The notes under the pieces: model-generated
Seen by the model: only the letters and a program-made list of their open reading frames with translations
Database searches by the model: none
Told to the model about the DNA's origin: nothing
NCBI GenBank assembly: GCA_934444485.1
Contig: CAKSCN010000004.1
Span: 1 to 43,560, forward strand
Direction: 5' to 3'
DNA from: an uncultured Eubacteriales bacterium
Lineage (GTDB): Bacteria > Bacillota > Clostridia > Oscillospirales > CAG-382
Length of the DNA: 43,560 nucleotides
Made by a program: the position numbers and the translations under genes
Shown: piece after piece, positions 1 through 7,338 of the stretch
Layout: each line of letters opens with the position of its first letter
Position numbering within the stretch: position 1 is the first letter of the stretch

Positions 1-1
1 C

Positions 2-409
2 TCATGCCCCCAGGGACTTAACCCTCAGGCAATGATCGCCGAGACAAAGGGCGCACTCAGAAAAGGCGGAGTCACACCTCCCAAGGACGCAGTTCTTAAG
101 CCCGTGTCGCCGACAAGAAAGTACAGACTTGTCCCCATGTCGAAGCTCACCGCAAGACTCGGACTCTTAAAGTACGACAAAAAAGCGCCGCTCACCGATG
201 TCGAGGTAGCGACGACCTCCGTCAGAATAAACCTCTCGCAGTGTATAGGCGCACCGAGTGTACCCACGGTCAAGGTCGGAGACACAGTCAAGCGTGCCGA
301 TAAAATAGCCGACGCCCCCGAGGGCAAGCTCGGAACACCGGTTCATGCGTCGATAGACGGGAAAGTTACCGAGGTTACGGATAAGTATATCAGAATAAGT
401 GCGGAATAA
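2..409 (+). CDS. PduS/RnfC-like electron-transfer protein, C-terminal part (5' end outside window)
   Basis: The reading frame is open from base 2 and ends with TAA at 407-409, giving about 135 residues of C-terminus. It opens with a Cys-Pro-Gln-Gly-Leu-Asn-Pro stretch that looks like the last cysteine of a ferredoxin-type 4Fe-4S motif. A basic linker follows, then a lipoyl-like barrel-sandwich domain (VKVGDTVKRADKIADAPEGK, then GTPVHASIDGKVTEV), as at the end of PduS and RnfC-type proteins. Members of this family carry FMN and Fe-S clusters and move electrons, in PduS for cobalamin reduction inside microcompartments. The next gene, 12 bases on, encodes a PduT-like shell protein, which is the usual partner of PduS, so I infer a BMC role rather than an Rnf role. 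The flavin/NADH domain lies outside the window, so substrate and exact class cannot be read. Confidence 0.8.
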   Translation, partial: SCPQGLNPQAMIAETKGALRKGGVTPPKDAVLKPVSPTRKYRLVPMSKLTARLGLLKYDKKAPLTDVEVATTSVRINLSQCIGAPSVPTVKVGDTVKRADKIADAPEGKLGTPVHASIDGKVTEVTDKYIRISAE

Positions 410-421
410 GGAGATAAGACC

Positions 422-970
422 ATGAATAAAGCTATAGGAATGGTAGAGTATAAGACCGTTTCCGCAGGTATTTCGGCTGCGGACTTAATGATAAAGAGCG
501 CAGACACTGAGGTTATTCAGGCGTCAACCGTCTGCCCCGGAAAGTACATAATCATCGTGAGCGGAGCTTTGAGTGCAGTCAATGCGTCGGTAGAGGCGGC
601 GAGAACGGCTCTCCCCGAACAGCTCATCGACTCTTTCGTTCTCGGCAACCCGGCAGAGGAAATCTTCCCGGCACTCTATGGCGGCGCACCCGTCGAAAAC
701 GCAAAGGCTCTCGGCGTCCTCGAGACCTTCTCCGCACCGTCCATAATAGTTGCGGCGGATGCTGCGGCAAAGGCGGCGGACGTTTCCCTTATCGAAATCC
801 GTGTCGCAAGAGGTATGTGCGGCAAGTCGTATATGCTTCTCACCGGCGAGGTTGCGGCAGTCACGGCGGCAATTGACATAGCCAAGAATGCGGTCGAGAA
901 CGGCGGTATGCTCCTCGACAGCGCAGTTATCCCCAACCCCGATAAGGAGCTTTGGAACAGTATTCTTTAA
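422..970 (+). CDS. Tandem-BMC-domain shell protein (BMC-T, PduT-like)
   Basis: The 182-residue protein has two BMC folds in tandem. The first covers about residues 4-85 (opening AIGMVEYKTVSAGISAADLM) and the second about 97-178 (opening LGVLETFSAPSIIVAADAAA). Length and register match PduT, a pseudohexameric trimer in the facets of propanediol-type microcompartments. The conserved VCPGK of the first domain is present (Cys38). By my residue-for-residue alignment from memory, the PduT position that ligates the pore 4Fe-4S cluster (Cys108) is isoleucine here, while a different Cys133 lies in RGMCGKSY. The SD aaggag at 408-413 and the 12-base spacing from the PduS-like gene indicate one operon. 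A hairpin terminator follows at 977-1000, so this is the last gene of the visible BMC operon. Confidence 0.9.
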   Translation: MNKAIGMVEYKTVSAGISAADLMIKSADTEVIQASTVCPGKYIIIVSGALSAVNASVEAARTALPEQLIDSFVLGNPAEEIFPALYGGAPVENAKALGVLETFSAPSIIVAADAAAKAADVSLIEIRVARGMCGKSYMLLTGEVAAVTAAIDIAKNAVENGGMLLDSAVIPNPDKELWNSIL

Positions 971-976
971 AAAACG

Positions 977-1000
977 AGGCACCCCGAAAGGTGCCTTGTT
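977..1000 (+). terminator. Hairpin terminator after the BMC operon
   Basis: AGGCACC at 977-983 pairs perfectly with GGTGCCT at 990-996 around a short loop, followed by a weak T-rich tail (TTGTT). It begins seven bases after the stop of the shell-protein gene. Confidence 0.65.
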
Positions 1001-1001
1001 C

Positions 1002-1111
1002 GTGTCGAAAAGCTTCGCAATTCGACACGGATCAGATTTGTTCGTTCGCACCTCGCTTGAGGCGTGAACCTTGTTCACTTCTCTTCGCTCGCAAATCTAT
1101 AGGTGAAAAAA
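1002..1111 (+). repeat. Dispersed structured intergenic repeat, copy A
   Basis: About 110 bp that recur in inverted orientation at 29467-29580. The core from roughly 1055 to 1111 (CTTGAGGCGTGAACCTTGTT onward to AATCTATAGGTGAAAAAA) is nearly identical in the two copies. It contains a perfect GTGTCGAA/TTCGACAC inverted repeat (1002-1009 with 1021-1028) and a TGAAC/GTTCA hairpin. It lies in the convergent gap between the shell-protein gene and the lipoprotein gene. No coding sequence is convincing in 970-1224. Confidence 0.7.
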
Positions 1112-1223
1112 GTGCGGTACACGCCCTCGCTTTTTTCAGAATTATTGTAACCCGATTTCATCGGGAAAAGTCCGAAGACTGTTGCGGTATTTGCACCGAA
1201 TGGTTCCTTAATTAAAATGTGAT

Positions 1224-2192
1224 TTACTTATCGTAGAGGATTTTTTGCAGCCTTGTCCCTTTTGAAAGTGCAGACAGTATCGTTAAAAGTTCCTCGTCGA
1301 TATTCCACTCACCGTCGGAGAATGTGCCTTTGATATCGTGATAAAACTTTTCACCTTTAGGCGGCCGCTCGGGAAACAATAGGTAGAAGCTGTCGGAGCT
1401 TTCCCATAAAACCTCAAGCGGATCGTCGCTTGATGACGGCGTTGACGTGAAGCAGTCCTCGCTTATAACCTTGTTCTCTCCCGTTTCGGTGTCAAGAACA
1501 AACAAAGTCACCGATGTTTCGGTATTGCCGTTTGAGGCAAAGTAAATAAGCTTTTTACCGTCAGGTGAAAACGCTGTTGTGCGGCATATCGCAGTGTAGT
1601 AGGAACGTTGTTCCTCTTTAAAACTGCGGTACAGCGCAATTCTTTCGTCCGCTTCGCAGTTGTCGATGAGAAAACGGTAAGTGCGGTCGTTTATGTTGTA
1701 TACCGCAGTGTCCCATACGCCCTCGTATACAAAATTGATGTATATTTCATCTCCGATAAGTCCGCTTATCCACGAAGAATAAATCTCGGTTTCTCCCTGA
1801 CGGCAGAGATCCACTCCGTCAAAAATGCCGTAAACGAGAGTCATGCGAATGCCGTCGGAGCTTTCCGACTTAAGGTTTCCGACCGGAATTTCGAGTGAAA
1901 GCTCTCCGTCAAAAAGCTCTATGCAAATTATTGTATCGGGTGTTTCTTCAATCATTTTCAGAATTTCGTCGCCGGAAAAATCGGTTATGCCGGAAACGGC
2001 GTTTTCGCTTTCTTCCGAGTCGTTGCCTGCGTCAGTGCTTTCGTCTGCTTTGTCCGCAATTGAGACGGCATCGTTCAGATTTTTGTCTGTTGATACTTTC
2101 TCCGGATTTTCGCAGCCGACAAGGGCGAGTGCCGAAATAACCGCCGTGGCTGAAAGAATGCACGCAATCCTTTTGAACGATAACAAATTCAT
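1224..2192 (-). CDS. Putative secreted lipoprotein of unknown function
   Basis: I chose the ATG at 2190-2192 because it gives a clear lipoprotein signal: MNLLSFKR, a hydrophobic stretch, then a lipobox-like ALALVGC with the lipidated cysteine near residue 26. A GGGGG ribosome site lies just upstream, although it is very close. The frame stays open for 49 more codons upstream, but that part runs into the intergenic promoter region. The mature protein (322 residues in total) starts with an acidic, Ser/Asp/Glu-rich linker. It contains a patch, TTAFSPDGKKLIYFAS, resembling one blade of a PD40/WD40-like beta-propeller. No catalytic motif is visible and I do not recognise a family. It lies opposite in strand between the BMC genes and the DeoR/ADH pair, which suggests an insertion into an originally continuous locus. 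Confidence 0.75.
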   Translation of the reverse strand: MNLLSFKRIACILSATAVISALALVGCENPEKVSTDKNLNDAVSIADKADESTDAGNDSEESENAVSGITDFSGDEILKMIEETPDTIICIELFDGELSLEIPVGNLKSESSDGIRMTLVYGIFDGVDLCRQGETEIYSSWISGLIGDEIYINFVYEGVWDTAVYNINDRTYRFLIDNCEADERIALYRSFKEEQRSYYTAICRTTAFSPDGKKLIYFASNGNTETSVTLFVLDTETGENKVISEDCFTSTPSSSDDPLEVLWESSDSFYLLFPERPPKGEKFYHDIKGTFSDGEWNIDEELLTILSALSKGTRLQKILYDK

Positions 2193-2277
2193 CACCCCCG
2201 AGTATGCTTCAATTACATTGTAGCATACATTTGTTGCAGCAGTATGTAAAATACGTAAACACGAAAGGTAAGACCTC

Positions 2278-3036
2278 ATGCTTCCGATAGAAAGAAAAAA
2301 CGAAATACTTGCGAAGCTCATGCTTGACGGCAAGGTCATAGTGACCGAGCTTGCGGAGACCTACGGAGTTACCGAGGAAACGATACGCCGTGACCTCGAC
2401 AAACTCGAAAAAGAGGGACTTGCAAAAAAGACCTACGGCGGAGCGGTCAAGACCGATACACTCAATGTCGAGCTTCCGTACATGGTCAGAAAGCAGACCA
2501 ACGTCGAGGGCAAAAAGTACATCGCCGAGATAATTTCAAACCTTATAAGCGACGGCGACTATATCCTCCTCGACTCGAGTACCACTGCTCTTTTTACCGT
2601 CAAAAGTATGTTCAATAAGCAGAACATAACGCTCATCACGAACTCCGTCGAGGCTCTCATGGATACCCCCTCCAAGAACAACTGGAGAGTCATCTCTACC
2701 GGCGGCGAGTTCGCACAAAGCTCGTTCGCTTTCTTCGGTCCCCGTGTCGAAGAGGTCGTCGCCGACTACCACGTCGATATCGCCGTCATTTCCGGCAAGG
2801 GCATCGATATGAAAAAAGGCGTGTCCGATACGAGCGACGTCAACGCAAGAATAAAGAAAGCCTTCATCGCCTCGGCAAAAAAGGTTATCCTTGCAATGGA
2901 TTCGTCGAAGTTCGATAAGATTTCGTTCGTCAAATTCGCCGATATAGGAGATATACATGCGGTTGTCACGGACGCAGAACCGTCAAAAGAATGGAAGGAC
3001 TACTTCAATTCAAAGAACGTCGAGCTGTATTGGTAA
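2278..3036 (+). CDS. DeoR-family transcriptional regulator
   Basis: The protein has 252 residues. Residues 1-57 form the classic DeoR winged helix-turn-helix (MLPIERKNEILAKLMLDGKV, then VTELAETYGVTEETIRRDLDKLEKEG). The rest is the DeoR C-terminal sensor fold, a ribose-phosphate-isomerase-like domain that senses phosphorylated sugars, with YILLDSSTTALF, TLITNSVEAL, ISTGGEF and KKVILAMDSSKFDK in the expected order. The start ATG follows an AAAGG site. The PduQ-like alcohol dehydrogenase begins 20 bases after the stop, so the two are probably co-transcribed. DeoR regulators are often found with fucose/rhamnose-type microcompartment loci, where they respond to a sugar phosphate. That role is inferred here. 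Confidence 0.93.
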   Translation: MLPIERKNEILAKLMLDGKVIVTELAETYGVTEETIRRDLDKLEKEGLAKKTYGGAVKTDTLNVELPYMVRKQTNVEGKKYIAEIISNLISDGDYILLDSSTTALFTVKSMFNKQNITLITNSVEALMDTPSKNNWRVISTGGEFAQSSFAFFGPRVEEVVADYHVDIAVISGKGIDMKKGVSDTSDVNARIKKAFIASAKKVILAMDSSKFDKISFVKFADIGDIHAVVTDAEPSKEWKDYFNSKNVELYW

Positions 3037-3056
3037 AGTTGGTAACGGAGGATAAA

Positions 3057-4202
3057 ATGCAAAAGTTCAGCGTAAAAACAGAAGTGTGCTTCGGAAACGG
3101 CGCACTCGAAAAACTCGGTGAAATATGCGCCGATTCGGCTGTCATCTTTACCGACGGCTTCATGAAAAAGTCCGGCACTGCCGACAGCGTCGCTTCGTAC
3201 ATGAAAAACTGCAAAACCGTGTCGGTGTTCTCCGAAATAAAGCCCGACCCTCCTGTTGAGACCGTCGCCGCCGCTCTCGGATTTCTCCTTGACAAAAAAG
3301 CGGAGGTCGCAGTTGCCCTCGGAGGCGGTTCGTCGATAGACGCCGCAAAGTCAACCGTCATGATATACGAGCGCAAAACGGGAAAGAAAATACCGCTCAT
3401 CGCAATTCCCACGACAAGCGGAACAGGCTCCGAGGTCACAAGCTTTTCGGTAATCACCGACACCGAGAAAGGCGTGAAGTACCCCCTCGTTTCGGACGAC
3501 CTTCTCCCCGCAACGGCAATACTTGCTCCCGAGCTTACCGTGAGCGTCCCAAAAACCGTCACCGCCGATACAGGCTTTGACGTTCTGACTCACGCCGTCG
3601 AAGCGTACATCTCAACCGCCGCAAACGATTTTTCCGACGCACTTGCCGAAAAGGCGGTCGAGCTTACCCTCGAATACCTCCCCAAAGCATACGAAGCTCC
3701 GTCAGACCTTACCGCACGCGAGAAAATGCACACCGCCTCCTGCCTTGCCGGTATGGCGTTCAACGCAGTGTCTCTCGGCGTCGTCCACGGCATCGCACAC
3801 GCACTCGGCGCAAACTTCCACATACCCCACGGCAGAGCCAACGCCATGATGCTCCCCTACGTTCTGGAGTATAACGCCGGTCTTTCCGAGGGCAGTGAGG
3901 GTACGCAGGAGAACTTCGTGCGTATCAGAGCGAGACTCGCAAAGCTTGCACACCTCGTCGGACTCGACGCCTACTCCGAAAAGTACGCCGCACAGTCCTT
4001 TATCCGCCGTGTGTACACAATGGAGCGAAGCCTCGGAATACCTGCAACTCTCGCCGACGCCGGAGTGACAAAGGAAGCTTACGCCGCCGCAAAGGCTCAT
4101 ATCGTGGAAAGCGCCGTAAAGGACGCCTGCACCGCAACGAACCCCGTAAAAATGACGCCGAGCGGAGTCGAAAAAATACTCGCAAGAGTCGATAAGTTCT
4201 GA
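3057..4202 (+). CDS. Iron-containing alcohol dehydrogenase, PduQ-like
   Basis: I chose the ATG at 3057 because it follows a strong CGGAGG and matches the family N-terminus (MQKFSVKTEVCFGNGALEKL); the frame is open further upstream only inside the deoR end. The 381-residue protein carries the group III Fe-ADH hallmarks: GGGSSIDAAKS for NAD binding, IPTTSGTGSEVTSF, the metal-ligand region DTGFDVLTHAVEAY, and the His-rich GVVHGIAHALGANFHIPHG. Over its length it resembles PduQ, the 1-propanol dehydrogenase that regenerates NAD+ inside propanediol microcompartments. Proximity to PduS/PduT-like genes supports that role, reducing propionaldehyde or a similar aldehyde. The N-terminus shows no obvious amphipathic encapsulation peptide. 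A general alcohol dehydrogenase is the alternative. Confidence 0.92.
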   Translation: MQKFSVKTEVCFGNGALEKLGEICADSAVIFTDGFMKKSGTADSVASYMKNCKTVSVFSEIKPDPPVETVAAALGFLLDKKAEVAVALGGGSSIDAAKSTVMIYERKTGKKIPLIAIPTTSGTGSEVTSFSVITDTEKGVKYPLVSDDLLPATAILAPELTVSVPKTVTADTGFDVLTHAVEAYISTAANDFSDALAEKAVELTLEYLPKAYEAPSDLTAREKMHTASCLAGMAFNAVSLGVVHGIAHALGANFHIPHGRANAMMLPYVLEYNAGLSEGSEGTQENFVRIRARLAKLAHLVGLDAYSEKYAAQSFIRRVYTMERSLGIPATLADAGVTKEAYAAAKAHIVESAVKDACTATNPVKMTPSGVEKILARVDKF

Positions 4203-4208
4203 AGTAAG

Positions 4209-4236
4209 AGCCGTACAGCAAAAAGTGCGGCTTTTT
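4209..4236 (+). terminator. Rho-independent terminator after the ADH gene
   Basis: AGCCGTAC (4209-4216) pairs with GTGCGGCT (4225-4232) with one G-U pair, followed by TTTT. It starts six bases after the ADH stop. Confidence 0.8.
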
Positions 4237-4313
4237 AAATTTTTAACGAAAACATATTGCCAAAAGCGCATAAATGTGATAAAATACAGGGAGATTACCG
4301 TTCGGGAGGAAAA

Positions 4314-5087
4314 ATGGAACAAACAAAGCTTACCGTCCTCGACGATGTACTTTATATTGCCATGAGCGTCGGGTTTAATCTGCTTCACTGCGGCGCAGAA
4401 ATCAGGCGTGTTGAGGATACAATTTCAAGAATATGCGCTTCGTATGACGGAGTACACGGCTCACACGTTTTTGCAATAGGCTCAAACATAACGGTGACCG
4501 TTTACAACGCCGAGGGACAGAGCCGCACGGAAACCTGGCGTGTGAAAGGCTACAGCTACGATTTTGACAAGATTTGCAGACTAAATTCGCTGTCACGCAG
4601 AATATGTGCCTGCGCACCGTCCCGTGCCGAGGTGGAAACGGAGATCAACAAAATAAAAGCAAGCCCCGTTTATCCGCAATATGTGCGTATGCTGGGCTAC
4701 GGTATTATTTCAGCATCGTTTACCATGTTTTTCGGTGGAAACGCTATCTGCGGAGCTATCGCTTTCTTTGTCGGGATTCTGACTTGCATAACGGATATGC
4801 TTATGAGGCGAATCGGCGGCGGAGACTTTACCGGAATTGCCGTGTGCAGTACCGTGGCGGCTTTGGTATCGTTTTCGCTTGAAGCGTATGTGCCGGGTGC
4901 GGACGGAACAAAAATTATCATAGGCGTTTTAATGACGCTCGTGCCGGGAATTGCCATAACAAACAGTATGCGTGATTTCCTTGCCAATGATTATCTCTCG
5001 GGTTCTCTGCGGCTTACGGAGGCAATCGTTACCGCAACCGCCATTGCCGTAGGTGTTGCGGCGGCAATCGTAATCATGCGGAGGTGA
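4314..5087 (+). CDS. ThrE/YjjP-family exporter, larger subunit
   Basis: I chose the ATG at 4314 because GGGAGG lies just upstream; the frame is open 19 codons further but without a ribosome site. The 257-residue protein has the soluble N-terminal half typical of the threonine/serine exporter family (DUF1212), including FNLLHCGAEIRRVEDTISRI and HVFAIGSNITVTV. About five transmembrane helices follow from residue 118 to the end. In split systems such as YjjP/YjjB this subunit works with a small second membrane protein, which is encoded four bases downstream. The family exports threonine and serine (ThrE) or succinate (YjjPB), and the substrate cannot be read here. The two genes form a tight operon with the preceding terminator at 4236. 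Confidence 0.88.
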   Translation: MEQTKLTVLDDVLYIAMSVGFNLLHCGAEIRRVEDTISRICASYDGVHGSHVFAIGSNITVTVYNAEGQSRTETWRVKGYSYDFDKICRLNSLSRRICACAPSRAEVETEINKIKASPVYPQYVRMLGYGIISASFTMFFGGNAICGAIAFFVGILTCITDMLMRRIGGGDFTGIAVCSTVAALVSFSLEAYVPGADGTKIIIGVLMTLVPGIAITNSMRDFLANDYLSGSLRLTEAIVTATAIAVGVAAAIVIMRR

Positions 5088-5091
5088 GACT

Positions 5092-5541
5092 GTGAGAGAG
5101 TTTGTTTTGCCGTGCCTTTATGCTTTTCTGGGTTCGTGCGGCTTTTGCTTTATTTTTAACGTAAGGGGAGCGGACGTTCTGCTTTCAGGACTTTGCGGAA
5201 TGCTTTCGTGGCTCGTGTATCTGCTATTCGGCGGAATGTTTGAAACCGATGTAATGCAGTATTTTTTCGCTGCGGCGGCTCTCGGCTTTCAGGCAGAAAT
5301 ACTCGCACGTCTGCGCAAAGTTCCCGTGACGCTGTACCTCATCATAGGCATGGTGCCGCTTGTCCCGGGAGCGAGAATATTCTATACCATGGAGGATTTT
5401 CTCCGAGGCGAAAACGCAAGCTTTTTAAACAATCTGCTTTATACCGTAAAAATAGGTGGCGCAATTGCGGTAGGACTTGTCATTTCAAGATTTGTTTTTA
5501 ACCACATAATATCCGGATTTATCAAAAAGCACCGTGCTTAA
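5092..5541 (+). CDS. ThrE/YjjB-family exporter, small membrane subunit
   Basis: The 149-residue, all-membrane protein starts with GTG four bases after the upstream stop, and the GGAGGTGAG ribosome site overlaps the end of the upstream gene, so translation is probably coupled. It shows four to five hydrophobic helices and the family signature LYLIIGMVPLVPGARIFYTM, which mirrors the LMTLVPGIAITNSMRDF of its partner. The repeated VPG-G/A-x-I motif is characteristic of the ThrE_2 half. It would assemble with the preceding protein into one exporter. The family assignment is firm and the substrate unknown. Confidence 0.88.
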   Translation: MREFVLPCLYAFLGSCGFCFIFNVRGADVLLSGLCGMLSWLVYLLFGGMFETDVMQYFFAAAALGFQAEILARLRKVPVTLYLIIGMVPLVPGARIFYTMEDFLRGENASFLNNLLYTVKIGGAIAVGLVISRFVFNHIISGFIKKHRA

Positions 5542-5671
5542 AGCGGTTTTGCGTGTTTTGCCGCCGTTGCTACCGAAAAACGATTTACATCAAAGCTTTT
5601 GCCACCCGATGCGGACTTTACATTAACGGATATCTGACTTTTTCAAAATCGCTTTCAAAACATTAAAATTA

Positions 5672-5709
5672 AGGACTGCGGCAGAATTAACGCTTGCAGT
5701 CCTCTTTTG
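5672..5709 (+). terminator. Hairpin terminator downstream of the exporter pair
   Basis: AGGACTGC (5672-5679) pairs perfectly with GCAGTCCT (5696-5703), followed by CTTTTG. It lies 130 bases after the exporter stop. Nothing else is visible in 5542-5671. Confidence 0.7.
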
Positions 5710-5783
5710 TTAAACAGTCTCCTTTACTCCCTCAACCTCGCAATTCACGGCATTCTCGACTCTGAACGCTTCGAGGCACCGAT

Positions 5784-5900
5784 ATGAGCGTCCTTGAGGT
5801 CGCACTCGACTGCGGCTTTTCAGACCACAGCTACTTCACCAAGCGTTTCCGTGAAAGCGTTGGCGTCGTACCGACCGAGTACCGCAGAATGAAGAGATGA
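5784..5900 (+). pseudogene. Relic of an AraC-family regulator (C-terminal HTH only)
   Basis: A 38-codon stretch ending in TGA at 5898-5900 encodes MSVLEVALDCGFSDHSYFTK and continues RFRESVGVVPTEYRRMKR. This is the second helix-turn-helix and recognition helix of AraC/XylS proteins. In the same frame a stop lies only seven codons upstream (TGA 5763-5765), and no DNA-binding first helix or sensor domain precedes it in any frame. The fragment is therefore a decayed gene end, not an expressed protein. It sits in the 480-base gap between the ThrE-type exporter and luxS and may once have regulated one of them. Confidence 0.8.
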
Positions 5901-6024
5901 CACACCGATTTTTATCTATATTTTCACTTTGTTCATGTAAAAGTGCTATAATGATGATATACTTATCCTGTCAGATGTTGCCGTGCCGAGCCTTGCCGTG
6001 GCGTGCGGCGGAAACGGAGATATT

Positions 6025-6483
6025 ATGGAAATACAGAAAATACAGAGCTTTACCGTAGATCATACAAAGATATCCGAGGGAATGTACATCTCACGCATAG
6101 ACGGAGATATAACAACCTATGACCTCAGAATGAGAAAGCCCAATGCCGGGGACTATATCACTCCGTCGGCAATGCACTCCATGGAGCATATGTTTGCAAC
6201 CTTCGTCAGAAATTCCGAGATAGCGGACGACGTTATCTACTTCGGACCTATGGGTTGCCAGACAGGCTTTTACCTCCTCGTGAGAAACGCCGACCATATG
6301 AAGGTGTACGAAACGATAAAGTCCGTTCTCAAAAGTATACTCGAATACGACGGTCCCGTCTTCGGCTGTTCCGAGGTCGAGTGCGGAAACTACAGAACGC
6401 TGTCGCTTTCGGCGGCAAAGTACGAGAGCAAAAGATACCTCGAGGTGCTTGAAAACCTCGGCGATTTAAGCTTTATGTATTGA
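6025..6483 (+). CDS. luxS: S-ribosylhomocysteine lyase (autoinducer-2 synthase)
   Basis: I chose the ATG at 6025 (MEIQKIQSFTVDHTKI) because it matches the LuxS N-terminus and follows ACGGAG; 14 open codons upstream do not belong to the family. The 152-residue protein has the zinc motif HSMEH (His51, Glu54, His55), the catalytic-type cysteine in GCQTGFY (Cys78) and the third zinc ligand in ECGNYR (Cys120). LuxS is a cytoplasmic dimer that cleaves S-ribosylhomocysteine to homocysteine and the AI-2 precursor DPD in the activated methyl cycle. A TATAAT at 5947-5952 upstream is a likely -10 element, with only a weak -35. The phosphatase gene starts 20 bases after its stop, so the two are probably co-transcribed. 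Confidence 0.96.
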   Translation: MEIQKIQSFTVDHTKISEGMYISRIDGDITTYDLRMRKPNAGDYITPSAMHSMEHMFATFVRNSEIADDVIYFGPMGCQTGFYLLVRNADHMKVYETIKSVLKSILEYDGPVFGCSEVECGNYRTLSLSAAKYESKRYLEVLENLGDLSFMY

Positions 6484-6503
6484 GAAAACGGACGGTGAAG
6501 AAA

Positions 6504-7334
6504 ATGTACGAATCCGAACTTGAAAGAATCGTTGACGCCGCAAGGGGAGCGGGCAGGATAATACTTTCCGCCGCAGACGGAGAAAAAGCAAAGTCCGTCA
6601 CCGAAAAAGAGGGAAGCGCAAACTTCGTCACGGAGTACGATAAGCGCACGCAGGAGTACCTCTTTGAGAACCTCGGCAAAATTTTTCCCGACGCCGTCTT
6701 TATCGGAGAAGAGGACGAGGGCGAACACAGACACGTCTTTGAAAACGGGCTGTCCTTTATCATCGACCCTATCGACGGCACGACAAACTTTATCCGTGAT
6801 ATGAAAAAGAGCGTCGTTAGCATAGGACTTCTCGATTGCGGAGTGCCGACCGTCGGCGTCGTTTACGACCCTTATGCCGATACCGTGTATACCGCAGTAA
6901 AGGGAGAGGGCGCATACCGCAACGGCGAGAGAATGCATACCGTCAAAAGAAGTGCGGATAAGGCAATAATCTTTCTCGGAACTGCGCCTTACTATAAGGA
7001 TACCCTCTGCGAGCTTACATTTGATATCGCAAAAGCAATGCTAATGACCGGCGCCGACCTCAGACGCTCGGGTTCCGCCGTTGCGGACTTTATGTCAATC
7101 GCCTGCGGCTCGGGTGATATGAGCTTTGAGGCGAAGCTCTCACCGTGGGACTATGCCGCATCGTCGCTCATTCTCACGGAAGCCGGAGGAATGATATGCA
7201 CCTTTGACGGAGAAGAGCTTACGTTTGATAAACCTTGCTCCGTGCTTGCGTGCGGCTCGCATGAGCTTGGCGAAACGGCTCTCGGCATTATTGATAATTG
7301 CAGAAAAAGTTTAGGAAAACACGGAAAGGAATAA
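6504..7334 (+). CDS. Inositol-monophosphatase-family phosphatase
   Basis: I chose the ATG at 6504; a TTG at 6480 overlapping the luxS stop is the alternative. The 276-residue protein has the metal-dependent FIG-superfamily motifs in order: IGEEDEGE, the signature DPIDGTTNF with both metal-binding aspartates, and the C-terminal WDYAASSLILTEAGG. Members hydrolyse inositol phosphate, 3'-phosphoadenosine 5'-phosphate, histidinol phosphate or fructose bisphosphate, and sequence alone does not separate these. It sits 20 bases after luxS and 4 bases before a membrane-protein gene, in an apparent three-gene operon. Nothing in the context points to inositol or histidine, so I leave the substrate open. 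Confidence 0.9.
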   Translation: MYESELERIVDAARGAGRIILSAADGEKAKSVTEKEGSANFVTEYDKRTQEYLFENLGKIFPDAVFIGEEDEGEHRHVFENGLSFIIDPIDGTTNFIRDMKKSVVSIGLLDCGVPTVGVVYDPYADTVYTAVKGEGAYRNGERMHTVKRSADKAIIFLGTAPYYKDTLCELTFDIAKAMLMTGADLRRSGSAVADFMSIACGSGDMSFEAKLSPWDYAASSLILTEAGGMICTFDGEELTFDKPCSVLACGSHELGETALGIIDNCRKSLGKHGKE

Positions 7335-7338
7335 CGCC

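Noticed and set aside
1002..1028. TGTCGAA at 1003 as a Spo0A box
   Set aside because: It is part of a palindromic hairpin in the dispersed repeat and is not placed near a promoter.
952..1215. 87-codon open frame in the gap after the shell-protein gene
   Set aside because: It runs through the terminator and the dispersed repeat, has no ribosome site and has no family resemblance.
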